Counted from the stretch's first letter, positions 8,628 to 17,369 are shown. The stretch: DNA of 64,000 nucleotides from Firmicutes bacterium ASF500 (GCA_000492175.2 CP097573.1:3224001-3288000); one strand, 5' to 3'. A program made the numbers and translations. Notes: generated from the letters alone by a model not told the origin.

Positions 8628-9149
8628 TCACTCCTGATGATACAGGCCGTCAATTCCCTCCGTGAGAAGGATTTCGTCTGGCAGCGCATTGATATCCAGG
8701 TTTCTTCCCTCCACAGTCATAACCAGAAAATTCTTGATATTTTCCATTGACTCCAGTGGAGAATCTCCAATAAGCTCCACCAGCTTCGTCACACCAAAAT
8801 TGGCAAACTGCGTCAGGAAGCTGACCTTGTTAAAATCCGTTTTTTCATCAAAGGCTAAACTCAACCGGGTCTCCTCGGGGAACGGCTCCGTCGTTGTGGA
8901 AAGAATTGCCGACTGGAACATTACATCTAATTTCCCGTTTTCATTATTCCGCATAACAATTCTCGGAACACTTTTGGGTTCCTCGCCGCATTCTACCGGT
9001 TTCTCTATTCGCTGGTCATACATAATCCCAATGGCCAGGGAAAGCATATAAATCATGTAGTTGGGGCGGGTCCTGAAGATAGGAGAGAGGTTGTCTATGG
9101 CCGCGGTCCATGCCGTCCCGCGAAGCATAATATCCGTTGTCAGCTCCAC
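8628..9149 (-). CDS. 173-residue protein of the defence-like operon
   Basis: Last gene of the five-gene minus-strand operon. I do not recognise the family. The N-terminal half has a helical segment (RPNYMIYMLSLAIGIMYDQR) that recalls the small DndE-type partner proteins of DndD-like ATPases, but the similarity is by eye only. The C-terminal half is mixed alpha/beta with no catalytic signature. It starts with GTG inside the last codons of the ATPase gene (10-bp overlap), so the two are translationally coupled and probably form a complex. A strong hairpin terminator follows. Confidence 0.75.
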   Translation of the reverse strand: MELTTDIMLRGTAWTAAIDNLSPIFRTRPNYMIYMLSLAIGIMYDQRIEKPVECGEEPKSVPRIVMRNNENGKLDVMFQSAILSTTTEPFPEETRLSLAFDEKTDFNKVSFLTQFANFGVTKLVELIGDSPLESMENIKNFLVMTVEGRNLDINALPDEILLTEGIDGLYHQE

Positions 9150-11098
9150 AAATACCCCTCCTTGACCTGAGCTACATTTTTTTCGTCATTGCTGACGATT
9201 GTCCAAACCTTTCCAATATCCTCCGGCGAAAAATCTCCCTGCAAATCATCCTTTGAAAACAGAATGACCTGCGGCGCGAACTGAGGGATCATTTGAATGA
9301 CATTTTTCCGCTGATCCGGATCTAACTTAGAAAATGGTCCGTCCAGCACCAGAGGGTACTCCTTCGAGGAAAGGCGCTCTTCGCTTTTCAGCATTTTGAG
9401 AATGCCGCCAATATACGCGAAGGACACCACCGCGAACTGGCCCTCCGATTTTGACTCATCGTTAAAGCTGTCCACAACGCGGACAGAAAATTCCGGGCTG
9501 ACTGCTACCTTTCTTCGGCTGGTCAGCATGCTGTCGATCAAGCTCTGGATATTCTCCTCCAATTTGCGGCTATAAGATGCCGACTCATCGTTCAGTTTTT
9601 TTCGAAAATAGGAGGCAACCTGTTCCATAATATTGATCTTGATTCTCGCCCGGTCACCAGCCTCCTTGCCTTTTGTCAGCTCATCAAATTTCTTCATGTG
9701 CGCGTTGAGATAGATCTCTAATTTTTTCTGCTCGATGCCAATTTTTCCAATTTCTTCGTCCAGCTCTATAATTCTCTGCTCCGCCTGCTGCCGGGCCACA
9801 ATCAAATCTTCGATATCAGGACTTTTCCGCTCATCCTCATCCAATTCTCGAATCTGGTTGTCACACTCTACCGCAAGTTCTTGATTTTCCAATACGGATT
9901 GGATAAAAGACTCGATATAAGCTTTATTATATCCCCGCCCCCAGCGTACGGCTGTCTTTGAAAACTCCTGATAAAGGCTGGCATAGGACCTTGGCGGAAG
10001 CATATCCAGATAGGCTCTGATATGTGCCCGGGACTGGTCACACAGGGGCGCTCCGCAGACGCACACCTCGGTATCCTTAGAGAGGAGGTATCGGATCAAC
10101 TTTTTACTTACACCATCCGGAAGACGGCTTTGCTCAATTTGCAGATGGATTTTTTCCTTTGCGTCCTCAACCGCCTTGGAGATCAGGAGCCGGGGGAACA
10201 TGTCCAAGACCGCGTCCCCATAATGCGCCTGGGCATCCTCGGCATTTTTGAGAAAGGTATCCCGCTGTCTTTTCAGGTGCTTCCGCTGACGCTCATAATC
10301 CCCTTTAGAGTGTAAGCTTCCAATCTGCTCGGAGGTTTGCAACACCAGCTCTTGCGCCTTCGCCTTTTCGTCGTTTACCTTTTGCAAATCCTGTTCAAAT
10401 CGCTCCAGCCGTGTCTGAGCGCCTTCTATATTCGTTTTTTCCACCGCGATCTGGCTGCCGCTTGAAATTGTACCTTTACTCAAATATAGCTTTCCCAGAG
10501 CTGTCGTTTTCAGGTCAGTGCGCCCAATGTGGGCGACCGCCGCTTCAAATACATCCAGGTCGAACATGGAATACAGCGCCTTGCGCAGTTTTCCGGCGGA
10601 GTCCTTTCCCTTAACCCGCAGGTCCGCGATCATGCTCTCACCATCAAAGAAGAAATATTCGGAAAGTCCCGCCGGGAGCAGTTTTTCAATTGTTTCTTTG
10701 GGATTTGAAAGGCGCCGCCAATTATAGTCATGGTCCATTTTCAGCAGCGAAAAGTCTTCGTCAATCTTTTCCGACTCGCTTAACCCCTTTTTATAGGTGT
10801 GGCTCCGTTGCAGGGAATACTGTCCCCCGTCGTGCTCAAAGTCGATACACCCCATGACCTGGAAGGTGGTGCCATATGTGCATTCGCTTTCATACTGCAA
10901 ATTGTACAGGCGGTCCGTGGTGGTTTTATTGAAATGAACCTGTCCGTAAAAAATCCACTGGAAAAGCTGTTGGAGGGTCGTCTTGCCGTCGCCGTTTTTT
11001 CCGTATATAATGGTGACCTTTCCGTCAGTGGAACACCTGAACTCACCGTGATCCCTAAAATTCCGAAAATTTTCAAATTCGATTTTGCTGATCTTCAT
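9140..11098 (-). CDS. DndD/SMC-like AAA ATPase with hook motif
   Basis: A 652-residue ABC-type ATPase of the RecF/SMC/DndD group. It starts as these families do (ISKIEFENFRNFRDHGEFRC) and has Walker A GKNGDGKTT near residue 35. Long coiled coils (about 220-300 and 400-500) flank a zinc-hook-like turn (VCVCGAPLCDQ, about 345). An ABC signature-like SEGQFAVVSFAYIGG is followed by Walker B YPLVLDGPFSKLD with a D-loop. The Walker B carries Gly where most family members have Glu. Such proteins sense or translocate DNA ends and license a partner nuclease. Its start lies inside the 57-residue gene and its end overlaps the last gene. Confidence 0.85.
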   Translation of the reverse strand: MKISKIEFENFRNFRDHGEFRCSTDGKVTIIYGKNGDGKTTLQQLFQWIFYGQVHFNKTTTDRLYNLQYESECTYGTTFQVMGCIDFEHDGGQYSLQRSHTYKKGLSESEKIDEDFSLLKMDHDYNWRRLSNPKETIEKLLPAGLSEYFFFDGESMIADLRVKGKDSAGKLRKALYSMFDLDVFEAAVAHIGRTDLKTTALGKLYLSKGTISSGSQIAVEKTNIEGAQTRLERFEQDLQKVNDEKAKAQELVLQTSEQIGSLHSKGDYERQRKHLKRQRDTFLKNAEDAQAHYGDAVLDMFPRLLISKAVEDAKEKIHLQIEQSRLPDGVSKKLIRYLLSKDTEVCVCGAPLCDQSRAHIRAYLDMLPPRSYASLYQEFSKTAVRWGRGYNKAYIESFIQSVLENQELAVECDNQIRELDEDERKSPDIEDLIVARQQAEQRIIELDEEIGKIGIEQKKLEIYLNAHMKKFDELTKGKEAGDRARIKINIMEQVASYFRKKLNDESASYSRKLEENIQSLIDSMLTSRRKVAVSPEFSVRVVDSFNDESKSEGQFAVVSFAYIGGILKMLKSEERLSSKEYPLVLDGPFSKLDPDQRKNVIQMIPQFAPQVILFSKDDLQGDFSPEDIGKVWTIVSNDEKNVAQVKEGYLWS

Positions 11099-11246
11099 TT
11101 GGTATCACACGCTCCAATTCATCTAAAATCGCCTTGACAACATCTCCCTTTGCCTGCGGATCAGCGAGCATCTTATTGATTTGCAGCTGTCGCTCTTTTT
11201 CTTCAATAAAACGGATCATATGGGCGGCGGTTTCCTGTTCATTCAT
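11073..11246 (-). CDS. 57-residue overlapping gene between helicase and ATPase
   Basis: A short open frame starts at ATG 11246, overlaps the helicase stop (ATGAATGA) and ends 26 bases inside the ATPase gene. The GGAGG within the helicase's last codons serves as its ribosome binding site. The product starts MNEQETAAHMIRFIEEKERQ and is predicted to be entirely helical and highly charged. The double overlap and good ribosome binding site make it a believable gene that automatic callers would miss. Function unknown; it could be a small subunit linking helicase and ATPase. Confidence 0.65.
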   Translation of the reverse strand: MNEQETAAHMIRFIEEKERQLQINKMLADPQAKGDVVKAILDELERVIPNEDQQNRI

Positions 11247-13293
11247 CTAACGGCTCCTCCAGTTCTGCATAATCATAAACATCAATATCCTCCATACTGA
11301 GGCTGTAGGTATATAAATGGTTATTCAGTTCTTCCCGCAGCTCCCCCCAGTTCAGAGCAAGGCGGCCATATTCATAGAAGCGCCGGAGCTCAATTTTCGC
11401 CCAGCTTTGCAGCTTGGTGGACGGCAGGACAATGACATCATAAATCGCAGCGGACTCTTTTCCCGGGTAAGTGCGCAGAATACGTCCGCGCCGCTGCACA
11501 AACTCTCTATAGTCGTCGTTGCTGGAAAGAATCAACGCGCTTTTAATTGAGGGGATATTGATTCCCTCGTCCAGGCATCGAATGGCCACCAGAGCGGACA
11601 GTTCTCCTTTGTTAAAGGCATCTACCAACTCCATCCGCTCATTCATGGTTTCCGCCGCAGTAAACTGGCTGGTTTTCCATCCGTGGGCGCTCAATACACG
11701 CTTGATCGTCTGGATATGGCGCAGCTCAGCCGCCTCGTTGGCGTCAAAAAGTTTTCCATCGCCACAGTACACAACAACATGGTCCGTTTCCGGAAGCCGC
11801 TCGATTATTTCATGGATACGGTTCTGCTTTTCTTCCGCCATGGAAATCACCCGCAGCCTTCCTCGAAGAGACTTGATCAACAGATCCGAGTTGATACATT
11901 TCCCCTTCCTGAAGCAGGAGGCAATCTTTTGTGAAAAAAACTTGAACTTTTGCTCGTCCGCCTCTGTCGCGTGGACATACACCGGCACATAACGATAAGG
12001 CACTAAGAAGCTCCGTTCCAGCGCTGTCTCAATAGGCAAATCAAACACCTGCCCGCCAAACCACGCCATTAGTTCCCGGCCCTTCTGCGCCTCTGTGCCG
12101 CTATATGGCGTAGCGCTGAGCCCCAGCAGATAGGAAAATGTATCCTTCAGCGAATCCTGACGGTCTGTAAAACGATGCGCTTCATCTACAATCAATAATT
12201 TTTCTTCGGTAGATTTGCTGAGCGCCGCCTGAAACCGCGGCATTTTAAAAGACGCAATGGTGGACACAATGATAATTTGGTTATCCGGATAATATTGCTT
12301 ACGAATAATTTCGCGCGTGATCTGCTGCTGCCAATCATGATTTTCTGAGGATACCATGATAATCTTGGCCTTGGGAAACACTTTTTCCAAATCCTCTGTC
12401 CACTGGCGGACCAAATGCTTGTAGGGGGCGCAGATCACCATCAGGACCGGGTGGACCGCAACAAGCCGTCTGGCGGAATAAATGGCTGTCCAGGTCTTTC
12501 CGGTACCGGTTGCCATTACAAAAAAGCCATGGTACCCATTGGCAACCCAAGCTTGAATAGCCTCTTCCTGATAGTCCCGCAGCTTGACCGGCTCCGCTGT
12601 TCCTCCGTGCTGGGACAAGGTGCTTCTGAGCTGAATCACGGAGAGAATATTCGCCTGGGCGGCCTGGGTATATTCATACACGTCTACATACGGATTCGCT
12701 CCAGACCATAAGGATGCGAATTCCCTATATTCGTCCTCTACACACTCCGCTTCTGCCGGGACCCAACCTCGTACCACCCTGATCTTTTCATAGTTGTCTT
12801 GATAGCCCCCCTGGCTTGCATTTGGGGAACCAAAGTACGCAATACGGTTTCCCTCACAATCCTCTAGAACCCCGAGCTTGTCATGGTACATCCCCGCCGT
12901 ACAGGTCACAGCAATTTTTATATCCAGAATACTTTTTGCAACTAATTCCGCCAGGAGCTGCAGCTTAGCGTCTTCCAGCTTCTCCAGTTCTTTTAAGAAA
13001 TCTCGGGTAAAGGCATTTTCGATGATTTGCTGTCGTTCCCGATACCCTAAATTGATAGCTTGCATATCCTCCTCGTTCAGGCGTGGGCTGGCAATCAGCT
13101 CAATTTGCCCCCCATTTCGAGACAGATCCACAACGCCGTCGGTAATCGGGCCGAACACACTGGAAGAAAAAAAGCCCACACTGCGTTGATAACGTTTTGC
13201 GCATTTCAATACGGGAAGGAGAAACGCCTGAACCAGATTATCATCCCCGTGGTTGATGTAGCTTCGCCGGATATTCAGTTCTTGAAAGTTCAT
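11239..13293 (-). CDS. PLD-like nuclease / SF2 helicase fusion
   Basis: A 684-residue protein. The N-terminal 220 residues form a phospholipase-D-like nuclease domain with a single HKD motif (MYHDKLGVL ... GSPNAS). Residues about 240-640 form an SF2 DEAH helicase: Q-like motif KLRDYQEEAI, Walker A MATGTGKTWT, DEAH in LLIVDEAHR, motif III LSATP, and motif VI EFVQRRGRILRTYP. The start at 13293 has GGAGGG six bases upstream. The architecture fits a nuclease-translocase that acts on foreign DNA. It follows the Mrr endonuclease by 142 bases and overlaps the 57-residue gene. Confidence 0.88.
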   Translation of the reverse strand: MNFQELNIRRSYINHGDDNLVQAFLLPVLKCAKRYQRSVGFFSSSVFGPITDGVVDLSRNGGQIELIASPRLNEEDMQAINLGYRERQQIIENAFTRDFLKELEKLEDAKLQLLAELVAKSILDIKIAVTCTAGMYHDKLGVLEDCEGNRIAYFGSPNASQGGYQDNYEKIRVVRGWVPAEAECVEDEYREFASLWSGANPYVDVYEYTQAAQANILSVIQLRSTLSQHGGTAEPVKLRDYQEEAIQAWVANGYHGFFVMATGTGKTWTAIYSARRLVAVHPVLMVICAPYKHLVRQWTEDLEKVFPKAKIIMVSSENHDWQQQITREIIRKQYYPDNQIIIVSTIASFKMPRFQAALSKSTEEKLLIVDEAHRFTDRQDSLKDTFSYLLGLSATPYSGTEAQKGRELMAWFGGQVFDLPIETALERSFLVPYRYVPVYVHATEADEQKFKFFSQKIASCFRKGKCINSDLLIKSLRGRLRVISMAEEKQNRIHEIIERLPETDHVVVYCGDGKLFDANEAAELRHIQTIKRVLSAHGWKTSQFTAAETMNERMELVDAFNKGELSALVAIRCLDEGINIPSIKSALILSSNDDYREFVQRRGRILRTYPGKESAAIYDVIVLPSTKLQSWAKIELRRFYEYGRLALNWGELREELNNHLYTYSLSMEDIDVYDYAELEEPLDE

Positions 13294-13435
13294 AGCGGAC
13301 CCTCCAAAACAGCATCGCTGCTCATATGCCATCCAGATCATCATCAAAGTGTATCAATGCGGACACTTGAGGATGCTGAAGCACATTCTAAATATCCACA
13401 CAAAAGAGTCCGGTGGCACCATAGCCCTTCCGTAT

Positions 13436-14245
13436 TTATCCAAAATAGGACTGATCCAATCTATAAATCACAAACGGTTTTACAGTTCTGACGATTCCAA
13501 CTTCGTGCTTAACCATCAGATCTACCAGCAAAGCACCATCAATCAGTTTTAGGCTTTTTTGCTGCTGGTTTTTTGCATAAGAAACTGCATTCTTTGTAAA
13601 AGACGAGGTGGTAATAAAAACCCCCTTTTGAACATTTTGCATGGCGCCGACAAAAGCTTGCAGGTCCTTCGGCTCTACGTTTTTTCCTATCTGGTACCTT
13701 TTGGCCTGCAGGTAAATTTGATCCAGGCCTAGCTTGTCCTCCTCAATAATTCCGTCGATACCGCCATCATGGGAGCCGCCTACCACGATTCCTGATGTTT
13801 TATCATTTCCATACCCCATCGCAATCAGCAAATCCACAACTAATTGTTCAAAAAAAGCAGGATCATTTTTTAGAATAGCATCCATAAGTGCATTCTTCAA
13901 AGAAGAAATATGCTTTTCATAAGCGACCTGGATGAGTTCTTCAGGCAGCAATTCATGCTGGTTGACGTTTTTGATCTCATCCGCTTTTTTTGCACCACTT
14001 TCGATCAGCGCATACTGGGGCCGCTTTCCTTGATGCCCTACAATTTTAAAGTGCTTTTTGGGGCTGGCGGTCGGGAAATTTAAATCAGCGCAATGCCGTC
14101 TAATGGTGCAGTTCACAACAGCATGGGGATCTACCGCCGGAAATTCATATAAGCCGTATTCAAGGATTTTTTCGTAAATCTCTCTGCTTGTAAGGCCGGC
14201 CGATGTTTTCGTCAAAACTATTTTTATCGCATCAACAATTGTCAT
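13436..14245 (-). CDS. HARE-HTH / Mrr-type restriction endonuclease
   Basis: A 269-residue protein. Residues 1-75 are a HARE-HTH winged helix (TIVDAIKIVLTKTSAGLTSR, EIYEKILEYGLY), a domain linked to DNA-modification sensing. Residues about 125-260 are an Mrr-type PD-(D/E)xK nuclease, with MGYGNDKTSG, the GGIDG signature and the QAK catalytic segment (YLQAKRYQIG). Mrr enzymes cleave modified or foreign DNA. The start at 14245 is preferred over an upstream in-frame one because the promoter at 14321-14349 places transcription initiation near 14314 and GGAGAGG precedes this ATG. First gene of the operon. Confidence 0.85.
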   Translation of the reverse strand: MTIVDAIKIVLTKTSAGLTSREIYEKILEYGLYEFPAVDPHAVVNCTIRRHCADLNFPTASPKKHFKIVGHQGKRPQYALIESGAKKADEIKNVNQHELLPEELIQVAYEKHISSLKNALMDAILKNDPAFFEQLVVDLLIAMGYGNDKTSGIVVGGSHDGGIDGIIEEDKLGLDQIYLQAKRYQIGKNVEPKDLQAFVGAMQNVQKGVFITTSSFTKNAVSYAKNQQQKSLKLIDGALLVDLMVKHEVGIVRTVKPFVIYRLDQSYFG

Positions 14246-14320
14246 ATCAGTATTCCTCTCCGCATTTGCAGCATATGGCTGCTTCCCCATGTTTACGCTC
14301 CAAAATCTTGCGACCATTTC

Positions 14321-14349
14321 ATTATAGCGAAAAAAGTCAATTAAAGCAA
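14321..14349 (-). promoter_or_regulatory. Promoter of the defence-like operon
   Basis: On the minus strand TTGCTT (14349-14344) and TATAAT (14326-14321) are exactly 17 bases apart, about 75 bases before the Mrr start codon. The region is AT-rich compared with the backbone. Confidence 0.6.
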
Positions 14350-14499
14350 TAAAATGTTTTATGCCAAGAGGTTTTCAAGTGTAGGAGTATGGTAAGCGGA
14401 TTGAGCGGTGCGTTGCAGGCAATCAAGTGATCCCGCAGGCGTATTGCAGACCGCGAAACCAATACGCCGCTACATAGTGGGCTCGAATCACAGCTTTCA

Positions 14500-14866
14500 T
14501 AGACGTTTTAGGAGCGAACTGGCGGTCAAATTGAAGAAGGCCAGGCAAAAAAGAAAAGCCTACAAACGGTGCAAACCCGCATCCTGACACGGCAAACCAG
14601 TCCCAACTCTTTCATCAAGCGCTGGACAGTCTTGTGGTTGAGCCGGAAACCGCGCTTGTGCAGTCCATTGTGATCCGGTGGTAGCCATAGCGCCCCTTGT
14701 TTTCATGGTATATGGCTGTAACCCAGCCTTTCTTCCGTCATGGCTTCTATGACTGTTTTCTTGAATTCCGCTATATATCGTTTGTTCGCCATACCCTTTG
14801 GCATAATAAATCACCCCACTTGTTAGATAGTTTACCATACTTGTCTAACAAATGGGGTGCGGTTCA
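14500..14866 (-). mobile_element. Decayed IS3-family (IS150-like) element
   Basis: Read on the minus strand, an IS3-type left end beginning TGAACCGCACCCCATT lies at 14866. It is followed by the first 33 codons of OrfA (start 14805; NKRYIAEFKKTVIEAM) and then directly by a piece of OrfB, with RYGYHRIT and, after a one-base shift, NHKTVQRLMKELGLVCR. Most of both genes is deleted. The left part of the interval down to the defence promoter (14350-14500) contains nothing I recognise. Confidence 0.7.
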
Positions 14867-14885
14867 CTGGACGGGGGTGTTTAGT

Positions 14886-16388
14886 TTAGGCCTCGATCAG
14901 GCCCAGACCGGAGCCACGGTTGACGCTCCAGCCTTCAGTGCTGTCGGCGATGAGCTTGTCATAGTCCTCCCGGGCCAGGCCGTCGGTGACGGTGAGCCGC
15001 CAGATGGGGTCGTCGGTGGAGGAGTAGTACATGACGTGCCAGCCGTAGTCGGTCTTGACTAAGCCGGTGTCACCCTCCTGACGGGCGGGGTCCAGGGACC
15101 AGTCAAGGAAGGGCTCCATATAGTTGGAGGTGGAGACGATCTGATCGATCAGGCCGCCGTTGGACTTGGAGCCGGTGTCCTCACTGCTGGTGGAGGCCAG
15201 GGCGGCGAAGGAGTCCTCGGTGGCCTCGCCGGCCTTCCACTGGTCCAGGATGTCCTGAGCCTTCTGTTCAGCCTCATCGTACTGCTCCTGGGTGGGGGTC
15301 TCATTGCCGCTGCCGGCCCGGAAAAGGATGTGCCGGACAGAGCGGGAGTTCTCCTCGTCCCGGAGCCGCTTCTCAAAGACGGCCACGTAGTAGTTCACGG
15401 AGCTGCCAGTGTCGTTTTCAGCCAGAGTGATGTCCCCGGCCTTGCGGGCGCTGTCCAGAAGCCACTCGCCGTAGGAGGAGGCGGCGGCGTTGGCGCCGGT
15501 GGAGCGGCGGGAAAGGGCCGAGCTGTAGAGCTGGTCCTCATACTCCTCGGCGATCTCCTCGGGAGTGGCGCCGCCCTCCAGCTTGGCCTTGACCTCCTCG
15601 GCCAGAGCCTTCTGCTCGGTCTTCAGGGTCTCCAGCTGGGCGGCCTTCTCCTCGTCGGTGAGCTCCACAGGGTTGCCCTCGGCGTCGGTGGCGGGCACGC
15701 TGGCCCGGAAGTTGAACTGAGTGTAGACGATGGTGTCCAGCTCGCCGGCGTGCTCCTGATAGTAGGCCTCGTAGTCGGCGTCGGGGTGGTCAATGGCCTT
15801 CACGTAGGCGGCGGCGTAATCGGAGGCCAGATACTCCTGCTGGGCCAGCTCGGTCAGCCGGTCATAGGTCATATAGGGGCCGAAATTGGCCTTGATGAAG
15901 GAGGCCTGGTTGGGGTACTGGCCGATCCAGCCGGTGTTCAGCTGGGCCAGGAAGCTGTCCAGCTGGGCCTGGCTCTCCTCGGTGAGGGTGAAGCCCTCGG
16001 CGTTGGCCTTGGCGGCCAGGGCGGTGTTGGTGGTCAGGGTCTCGACGGCCTGGTCCACCAGGAAGTCGTACCAGCTCTGGCCGCTCTCCAGGCCGGTGGT
16101 CTGCCGCTTGACGGAGACGGAGGGGTCGAAGTAATAGCTGCTGGCGTAGGAGTTGTAGATGCTGGAGTAGTAGTACTGGAAATCGGCGGCGGTGTATTTG
16201 GTACCGTTGACATCCAGCGCGGTGAGGTTACGCTGGAGCAGGCCGCTTTTCCAGACCATCAGGACCAGGGCGGCGGCCAGTACCAGCACGCCGATCACGG
16301 TGTAGACTACGACGGAGCGGCGGTCGTTTTGCTCCTCCTGGCGGCGCTTGTCGCCGCGCTCTGCTTTTTTCTCAGAAGATGCGCTCAC
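14886..16388 (-). CDS. Membrane-anchored peptidylprolyl isomerase (PrsA/SurA-like foldase)
   Basis: A 500-residue extracytoplasmic foldase. A charged cytoplasmic N-terminus (residues 1-25) is followed by one membrane helix (VVVYTVIGVLVLAAALVLMV). A SurA-N-like helical region (about 55-330) precedes a PpiC/parvulin domain (about 345-460; RSVRHILFRAG, SNGGLIDQIV, VKTDYGWHVMYY). It should help secreted proteins fold at the outer face of the membrane. It starts with GTG at 16388, with GAGAGG upstream, and has a consensus-like promoter at 16452-16480. It lacks the lipobox of PrsA and is membrane-anchored instead. Confidence 0.88.
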   Translation of the reverse strand: MSASSEKKAERGDKRRQEEQNDRRSVVVYTVIGVLVLAAALVLMVWKSGLLQRNLTALDVNGTKYTAADFQYYYSSIYNSYASSYYFDPSVSVKRQTTGLESGQSWYDFLVDQAVETLTTNTALAAKANAEGFTLTEESQAQLDSFLAQLNTGWIGQYPNQASFIKANFGPYMTYDRLTELAQQEYLASDYAAAYVKAIDHPDADYEAYYQEHAGELDTIVYTQFNFRASVPATDAEGNPVELTDEEKAAQLETLKTEQKALAEEVKAKLEGGATPEEIAEEYEDQLYSSALSRRSTGANAAASSYGEWLLDSARKAGDITLAENDTGSSVNYYVAVFEKRLRDEENSRSVRHILFRAGSGNETPTQEQYDEAEQKAQDILDQWKAGEATEDSFAALASTSSEDTGSKSNGGLIDQIVSTSNYMEPFLDWSLDPARQEGDTGLVKTDYGWHVMYYSSTDDPIWRLTVTDGLAREDYDKLIADSTEGWSVNRGSGLGLIEA

Positions 16389-16451
16389 AGTTGATTCATT
16401 CCTCTCATTTCAATGGTGTAATGGTCCATGCCCAATGGGCATTTCCGAGGT

Positions 16452-16480
16452 ATTATACTAAAAACCGCCTCTGATTGCAA
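16452..16480 (-). promoter_or_regulatory. Promoter of the foldase gene
   Basis: On the minus strand TTGCAA (16480-16475), a 17-base spacer and a perfect TATAAT (16457-16452) lie 63 bases upstream of the GTG start. No operator is evident. Confidence 0.7.
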
Positions 16481-16533
16481 GGGCCCTGGGGGAGTTTTAC
16501 ATTTTATTTAAAATTCCGCCGGGGGAAAGAAAA

Positions 16534-16556
16534 GGCCGCGGCACTGCGCCGCGGCC
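16534..16556 (-). terminator. Intrinsic terminator downstream of the 6S-like RNA
   Basis: A 9-bp GC stem (GGCCGCGGC / GCCGCGGCC) is followed on the minus strand by TTTTCTTTC. It closes the DUF1292 / 6S-like RNA transcription unit. Confidence 0.75.
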
Positions 16557-16581
16557 AAGTCATGAGATACTATGGCTTTTT

Positions 16582-16780
16582 TTAACCCCGCTCTGGCCGT
16601 GTGGACCCGTTTAAAACCTGCACGTAATGGCAGGTGGGTCGCCTCCACAGCGTTTATCTGCTTCCAACGTCCAGCTGACCTCATAAGGGGGCCGGGAGGC
16701 CTGCAAGCCGCGCCGTGAGGTGGGCGTCCCGTTTCAAAAATGTGGGTTTAAAAGAGCCCATCACGCACCGAGCAGGAAAA
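16582..16780 (-). ncRNA. ssrS: Probable 6S RNA (SsrS)
   Basis: The roughly 200-nt stretch has no open frame of note and folds as one long closed hairpin. Its 5' part CCTGCTCGGTGCGTG pairs with its 3' part CACACGGCCAGAGCGGG, and further inside TTTTAAAC pairs with GTTTAAAA. A large unpaired centre is left, as in 6S RNA, which mimics an open promoter and binds sigma-A RNA polymerase. It starts right after the DUF1292 stop codon and ends before an intrinsic terminator. The segments GCGACCCACCT and ACGGGTCCACACGG match my memory of clostridial 6S RNAs. A covariance-model search would settle it. Confidence 0.55.
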
Positions 16781-16789
16781 GCGCTCAAA

Positions 16790-17104
16790 TCAGGATTCCT
16801 CTTCCTCCTGGAAAAACCGCTCCATGAACAGCTCATACACCTCGTCCAGCTCCTGGTCGGAGTCGGGGGTGGACAGCAGCTCCTCGCCGTTTTCCTCGAT
16901 CACCTTCAGGATGACCAGGCCGTATTCCTCGTCGTCGGCGTCGATGTCCTTGGGCTCGCCGGTGGCTTCGTCCTCCTCCACGGCGGGGAACATGGCGTAG
17001 TAGGTGACGCCCTGGTGCTCCAGCGTGTCTACCAGCTCCAGTTCAAACTCGTTGCCGTCCTCGTCGGTGAGGGTGAAAAAATCAGGGCCGAAGCTCTCGT
17101 CCAT
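16790..17104 (-). CDS. DUF1292 domain-containing protein
   Basis: A 104-residue, very acidic cytoplasmic protein of the DUF1292 (YrzB) family, common in Firmicutes. The core is recognisable from FFTLTDEDGNEFELELVDTL and YYAMFPAVEED. The start at 17104 has GGAGG nine bases upstream; an earlier ATG would overlap the ribosome binding site. The acidic tail QEEEES ends directly before the 6S-like RNA. Function unknown. Confidence 0.85.
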   Translation of the reverse strand: MDESFGPDFFTLTDEDGNEFELELVDTLEHQGVTYYAMFPAVEEDEATGEPKDIDADDEEYGLVILKVIEENGEELLSTPDSDQELDEVYELFMERFFQEEEES

Positions 17105-17227
17105 ATGCGGCATCCTCCTGTGATCGTCTTCTGACCCTATTTTACCCCGAAGGAGAAAAAAATGCAAGAGGGAGGACAGGTAAATTTTAAGAAACTTTGA
17201 AGTTTCCGCCTTGGCCCGGAATATGGG

Positions 17228-17255
17228 TGGACAATCTTGGAAAATCTGGTATAAT
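17228..17255 (+). promoter_or_regulatory. Promoter of the penicillin-binding protein gene
   Basis: TGGACA (17228-17233) and a perfect TATAAT (17250-17255) are 16 bases apart. The leader of about 110 nt contains a GGACGC/GCGTCC hairpin before the GTG start. Confidence 0.6.
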
Positions 17256-17369
17256 AGCTATACTGGGTGAAGTGTACGCCCAGAGAAAACGCAGAAAAGC
17301 CCCGGACGCGCAAGGCGTCCAGACCGTCGGGCCAGGGTGGACGCCCTTGGCCGACTGGAGGTATGGAAC

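Noticed and set aside
8628-14245. Assigning the operon to Lamassu, Dnd, DISARM or Wadjet
   Set aside because: Each shares only one or two components. The sulphur-modification genes of Dnd, the methylase of DISARM and the JetABCD set are all absent.
15330-16394. 354-codon plus-strand frame with leucine/glycine/valine repeats
   Set aside because: Mirror image of the foldase gene; the regularity comes from its codon usage.
16582-16780. SRP RNA or tmRNA as identity of the structured RNA
   Set aside because: GGAAGCAG recalls the SRP tip, but the GGAA loop pairing is absent. No tag reading frame or tRNA-like ends are present for tmRNA. The 6S-type fold explains the ends better.
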